A stretch of 64,000 bases of DNA from Oxytricha trifallax (lineage: Eukaryota; Ciliophora; Spirotrichea; Sporadotrichida; Oxytrichidae), in the NCBI GenBank assembly GCA_000711775.1, contig ARYC01017677.1:1-64000 (forward strand), given 5' to 3'. This document shows positions 60,839-64,000 of this stretch, piece by piece. The position numbers and the translations under genes are program-made. Every line of letters starts with the position of its first letter. Positions within the stretch are counted from its first letter, which is position 1. A model generated the notes under the pieces. It did not search any database. It was not told the origin of the DNA and was given only the letters and a program-made list of their open reading frames with translations.

Positions 60839-61357
60839 ATAAAATTAAAAATACGTCTTAATATAATTTGTTTAATAGAGCTTCTTGAATTATTCATTTT
60901 TCAATATTATAACTATGTTTGGGGGAATTTTTTATCTGCCTCGAAGATTATAATTTCTTTCATTTTTCAAAAATATTATTAGAAACACTATAATTATTGA
61001 TTCATTATCCATCCACTATTTTATGCAATTTTTAAAAATGTAACCTTCAAGGTTAACACTACCCCTTGTCTCATTCTCATTAATAACTAAATTGCTTTAA
61101 TTGTTAGTTAATCTTACTTTATAAACATTTTGAATCTTTATCAAGATAAGGGAGCTATTGTGCATTTAAATAAGCGAAATTTGTTTAAAGATTGTTATAT
61201 AGATTGTTAAAAAATGATTAAAATTTAATTATTTTTATTTATGTTCAGGAAACTTCTGTAGGAGGCAGGAAATTTCATTCTTTAGGCTCATAATACAATA
61301 TTGGTGAAGGAAACTTCTCGCCTCTTAATTCTTTTATTTGTTCTGATAAATAAATTG

Positions 61358-61832
61358 GGAGGGGAAGTTTCCTGCCCCAAAATTATGCACCCAAGGGGGG
61401 ATGTTCCCTGCCCCAAAAAAAGAGTTTCTTGACCCCTTCGGAAGTTTCCTCCCTTCACAAAAATATAAAATATTTATTATCTTCTCAAAATCTTTAACAT
61501 CAATCATGATTTAATTATTTATAATCTATTATAAAATATCATTTCTTCCTTGATTATGAATTCAAATTTTAATGAAAATCATATTAATTATCAATAAATA
61601 CAATTATGCTTGTATTGTTTTTTAATTTATAATTTGATAAAAATTAATAATCTACTTTGATAATTATAAATGATTAAATATTGTTTAGTAAATGGTAAAT
61701 ATAATAGAATTTAAAATTTGTATATTTTAATATTTTTATTGCCAAAAAAAAACAAATATTTAATGTTGGAGCAGGAAACTTTCGTTGGTGGCGGGAAACA
61801 GTTTTGGGGCAGGAAACTTCCCCCCCCCCTTC
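61358..61832. mobile_element. G-run MITE, GTTTCCTGC family, copy 3
   Basis: Left end GGAGGGGAAGTTTCCTGCCC; right end GGGGCAGGAAACTT, ten C and TTCC. The 8-bp duplication ATAAATTG flanks it (61350-61357 and 61833-61840). Several further GTTTCCTGC-like copies lie inside both ends. Related fragments (CAGGAAACTTCTGTAGG) at 61248-61320, just outside the left end, suggest an older nested or adjacent copy. Confidence 0.88.
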
Positions 61833-62227
61833 CATAAATTGTATTCCTATTTATATATTTCTTTGTTGACTTATTTCATTATTAAACTAATTACCACATT
61901 TCTAAATAACTTTTACAATTTTATTTAAAATTAATTACAAGATACCAATAAAATTTAGCAAAAAATTATAGTATCTAATAATTATTAAATATATTTTTAA
62001 TTAATTATCCATAACTATTATAATTATTATTAATAAATTATATGTTATATTTGTATATATTTTCTCTAATAATATTGTAGAGGTATTATTTTGTTTTAGC
62101 TTTTAATGAAATATTAGGGACAAAATTTTATATTGACTCTTCGTCAACTAATAATTATTGATATATTATATTTATATCAAAGTTACAATATACATTTAAA
62201 TGCACAAAATAATAAATAAATAATCTT

Positions 62228-62832
62228 ACAATATTTGGAGTTGGGGACATTATAATTTCCTTATAAAAATTTATAATCTGCTCTATTGTGAATTAAATTA
62301 GAAAATTTATTCTAAATTATAATTAATATTATATTTTCTATAATAGTTGAAATTTACAATCATTTTCCTCTAACTTTGAATGCAAGCATTAATATTTATA
62401 TAAAAAATTCAACTATCGCAACCATGCAAACTATGAATAATTAACAAGGGACTTAAAATCTTTAAAATCCTTTAAGAATATTATATTTATTTAATTAAAT
62501 AAAAATACATTAAAATTTAAAGCAAATTTATGAGTATATCTAATAAATTAATAGACAATAAAGTTAATTATAATATCATATATTACTCTAAAATGTATTG
62601 TTAATTATGTTTGTTTTATATAATTTAATGCCTTATTTTTGGAAAAAATGCAAATTCTTATAAAAATTTAATGATTTTATTAAAGAAAAACCCAAAAAAT
62701 AAAAGTGGATATAACTATATTTATCAAATTGAATTATTAAAATTCGAAAAAATGTAACTTTAGATTTATTGTATCCCAATATAATTAACAAATAATCAAA
62801 GATGCTTTCTTGCTTGACATTGGGTATAATTA
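62228..62832 (+). CDS. Gene B MDSs: start of beta-repeat region (three islands)
   Basis: 62228-62292 reads TIFGVGDIIISLQKF, 62343-62455 reads IVEIYNHFPLTLNASINIYI then KNSTIATMQTMNNQ, and 62793-62832 reads KDAFLLDIGYN. All match gene A islands at 25962-26185 and 26545-26580. Gene B presumably continues beyond the window. Confidence 0.75.
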
Positions 62833-64000
62833 ATTAATATTTATTCACGTACTCTAATATTTAAAAATAGGTAATTTAAAAAAAGTAATAATTTGATTTT
62901 GTCATTTAATATTATTGTCCTAAATAAAGTAAATTAATATTGATGAGACATTATTATTACTCAATAAAAGTGTTTTAAAATTGTAAAAAAATAAATAATT
63001 AACCAATTTAATACTATAATTTTATTTATTTACTAAAATATTCAGCATGATTATTATGAATTTGAATATTACTTATTATAAACAATATACAAAGAAAATC
63101 TTTGAGTATTTAAAGAAAAAATACAAATTAACTTTATTATAAGTTTTTAAAAAATGTATCAAACAATCAGTTTATTATATTTAATGAACAGTGCATTACA
63201 ATCCAAATGCTTCTTCTAGTTCTATTTAAAAATTTCTCATCGATTAAATTGAGAAATCCATGATCTTATCAGTTTAATGATTAGATTAAAAATATATTCT
63301 CTCAATGTCTAAAGTATTTTATTAAAAAATTAAATTGCAAAATATACTTAAATTGCCGGATCAATAAAAGTATGGTTTTATAATAAATTCATTGTGATTT
63401 TAATAGTTAAGATCAAAAGTATATTAAATAATTTATCACTTTATTTAAGATAGTTTTCAAAATATAAATGCAATTTTTCAATAAAAATAACCTAGCAATT
63501 TTTTATTTGATTAATTATTGATTTCTTTTATTTTATGACCATTATTTATTTTAATAATGATTTAATTAGAAATAGTGCTTCGAAAATTTCGAATATTTAA
63601 ACGAATCTATTCATAATTTTAAGTAAATTATCGACAATAAATAAAATATTACTCTTTAGGTAAAAATATAGTCAATAGTTTAGTTAATTAAGAGATAGGT
63701 CATAGCGCAATCTATTCGATATATATTTTCATAATGGCTTTAACAAATGTTTATTTAGTTTTAATTTGTTATAATTTCAATCAAATTAGTCATGATTATA
63801 AGTTGATAAAGTTTAAATAACAATGCATTAAAATTTAGTGACTTTTTTAATAAAAGATGCTATAAGTTAAATTATTTCAATCGATTTATTTTTAATTATG
63901 TTTAGATTTATCAGTTTAATATAAATTATTTATGAACTCAAATAATTTGTAAAGTTAATTGATAATTGAACCTTACTAAATATCTATATAGAGTGTATGA
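62833..64000. other. AT-rich DNA at window end
   Basis: No further gene B island was recognised with confidence. Confidence 0.35.

Noticed and set aside
1..64000. CRISPR arrays, rRNA, tRNA, bacterial operons or riboswitches
   Set aside because: No spaced identical repeats of CRISPR type, no recognisable rRNA or tRNA motifs; the DNA is eukaryotic germline DNA.

Overview
The window looks like germline (micronuclear) DNA of a hypotrich/spirotrich ciliate of the Oxytricha-Stylonychia type. Four things support this. (1) Three transposons end in C4A4 telomere-like repeats next to 3-bp ANT target duplications and carry the three genes known from Oxytricha TBE elements. (2) Reading frames only open up when TAA and TAG are read as Gln and TGA as the sole stop. 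(3) Coding DNA occurs as short islands (candidate macronuclear-destined segments, MDSs) in very AT-rich DNA, and at several junctions short direct repeats (pointers) restore the frame when the spacer (IES) is removed. (4) Introns are only about 24-40 nt. Standard-code ORFs therefore describe the window poorly.

Layout: 1-2748 is the right part of a TBE transposon. 2.75-6.3 kb is AT-rich DNA with a G-run MITE. 6.3-10.1 kb is a decayed LINE (APE endonuclease plus reverse transcriptase) followed by a second short unit of the same kind. 12.1-13.4 kb is a large near-perfect foldback, and 13.8-14.8 kb a second type of G-run element. From about 19.8 to 51.15 kb lies one long germline gene (gene A) in about 45 recognisable MDSs in linear order. 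It encodes a Cys-rich, beta-helix-like, multi-transmembrane surface protein ending at a TGA at 51148. Its spacers hold a divergent TBE relative (20.7-25.36 kb), two true TBEs (34.3-39.1 and 41.5-45.9 kb), a TA-flanked MITE and a large GC-rich foldback. Two G-run elements are nested inside the TBEs. 54.8-55.6 kb holds a GC-rich, open DDE-transposase-like gene with two tiny introns. From 60.2 kb to the window end a paralogue (gene B) begins, matching gene A segment by segment while the spacers differ.

How it fits together: mobile elements sit in spacer DNA between gene segments, and by known hypotrich biology (not visible here) TBE transposases take part in removing such DNA when the somatic nucleus forms. 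The TBE copies here are nearly all damaged by frameshifts, a nonsense change or a nested insertion, although one 57-kDa zinc-finger/kinase gene would be fully open without its insertion. MDS boundaries are approximate except where a pointer is stated. All function calls come from reading motifs by eye; no database search was run.
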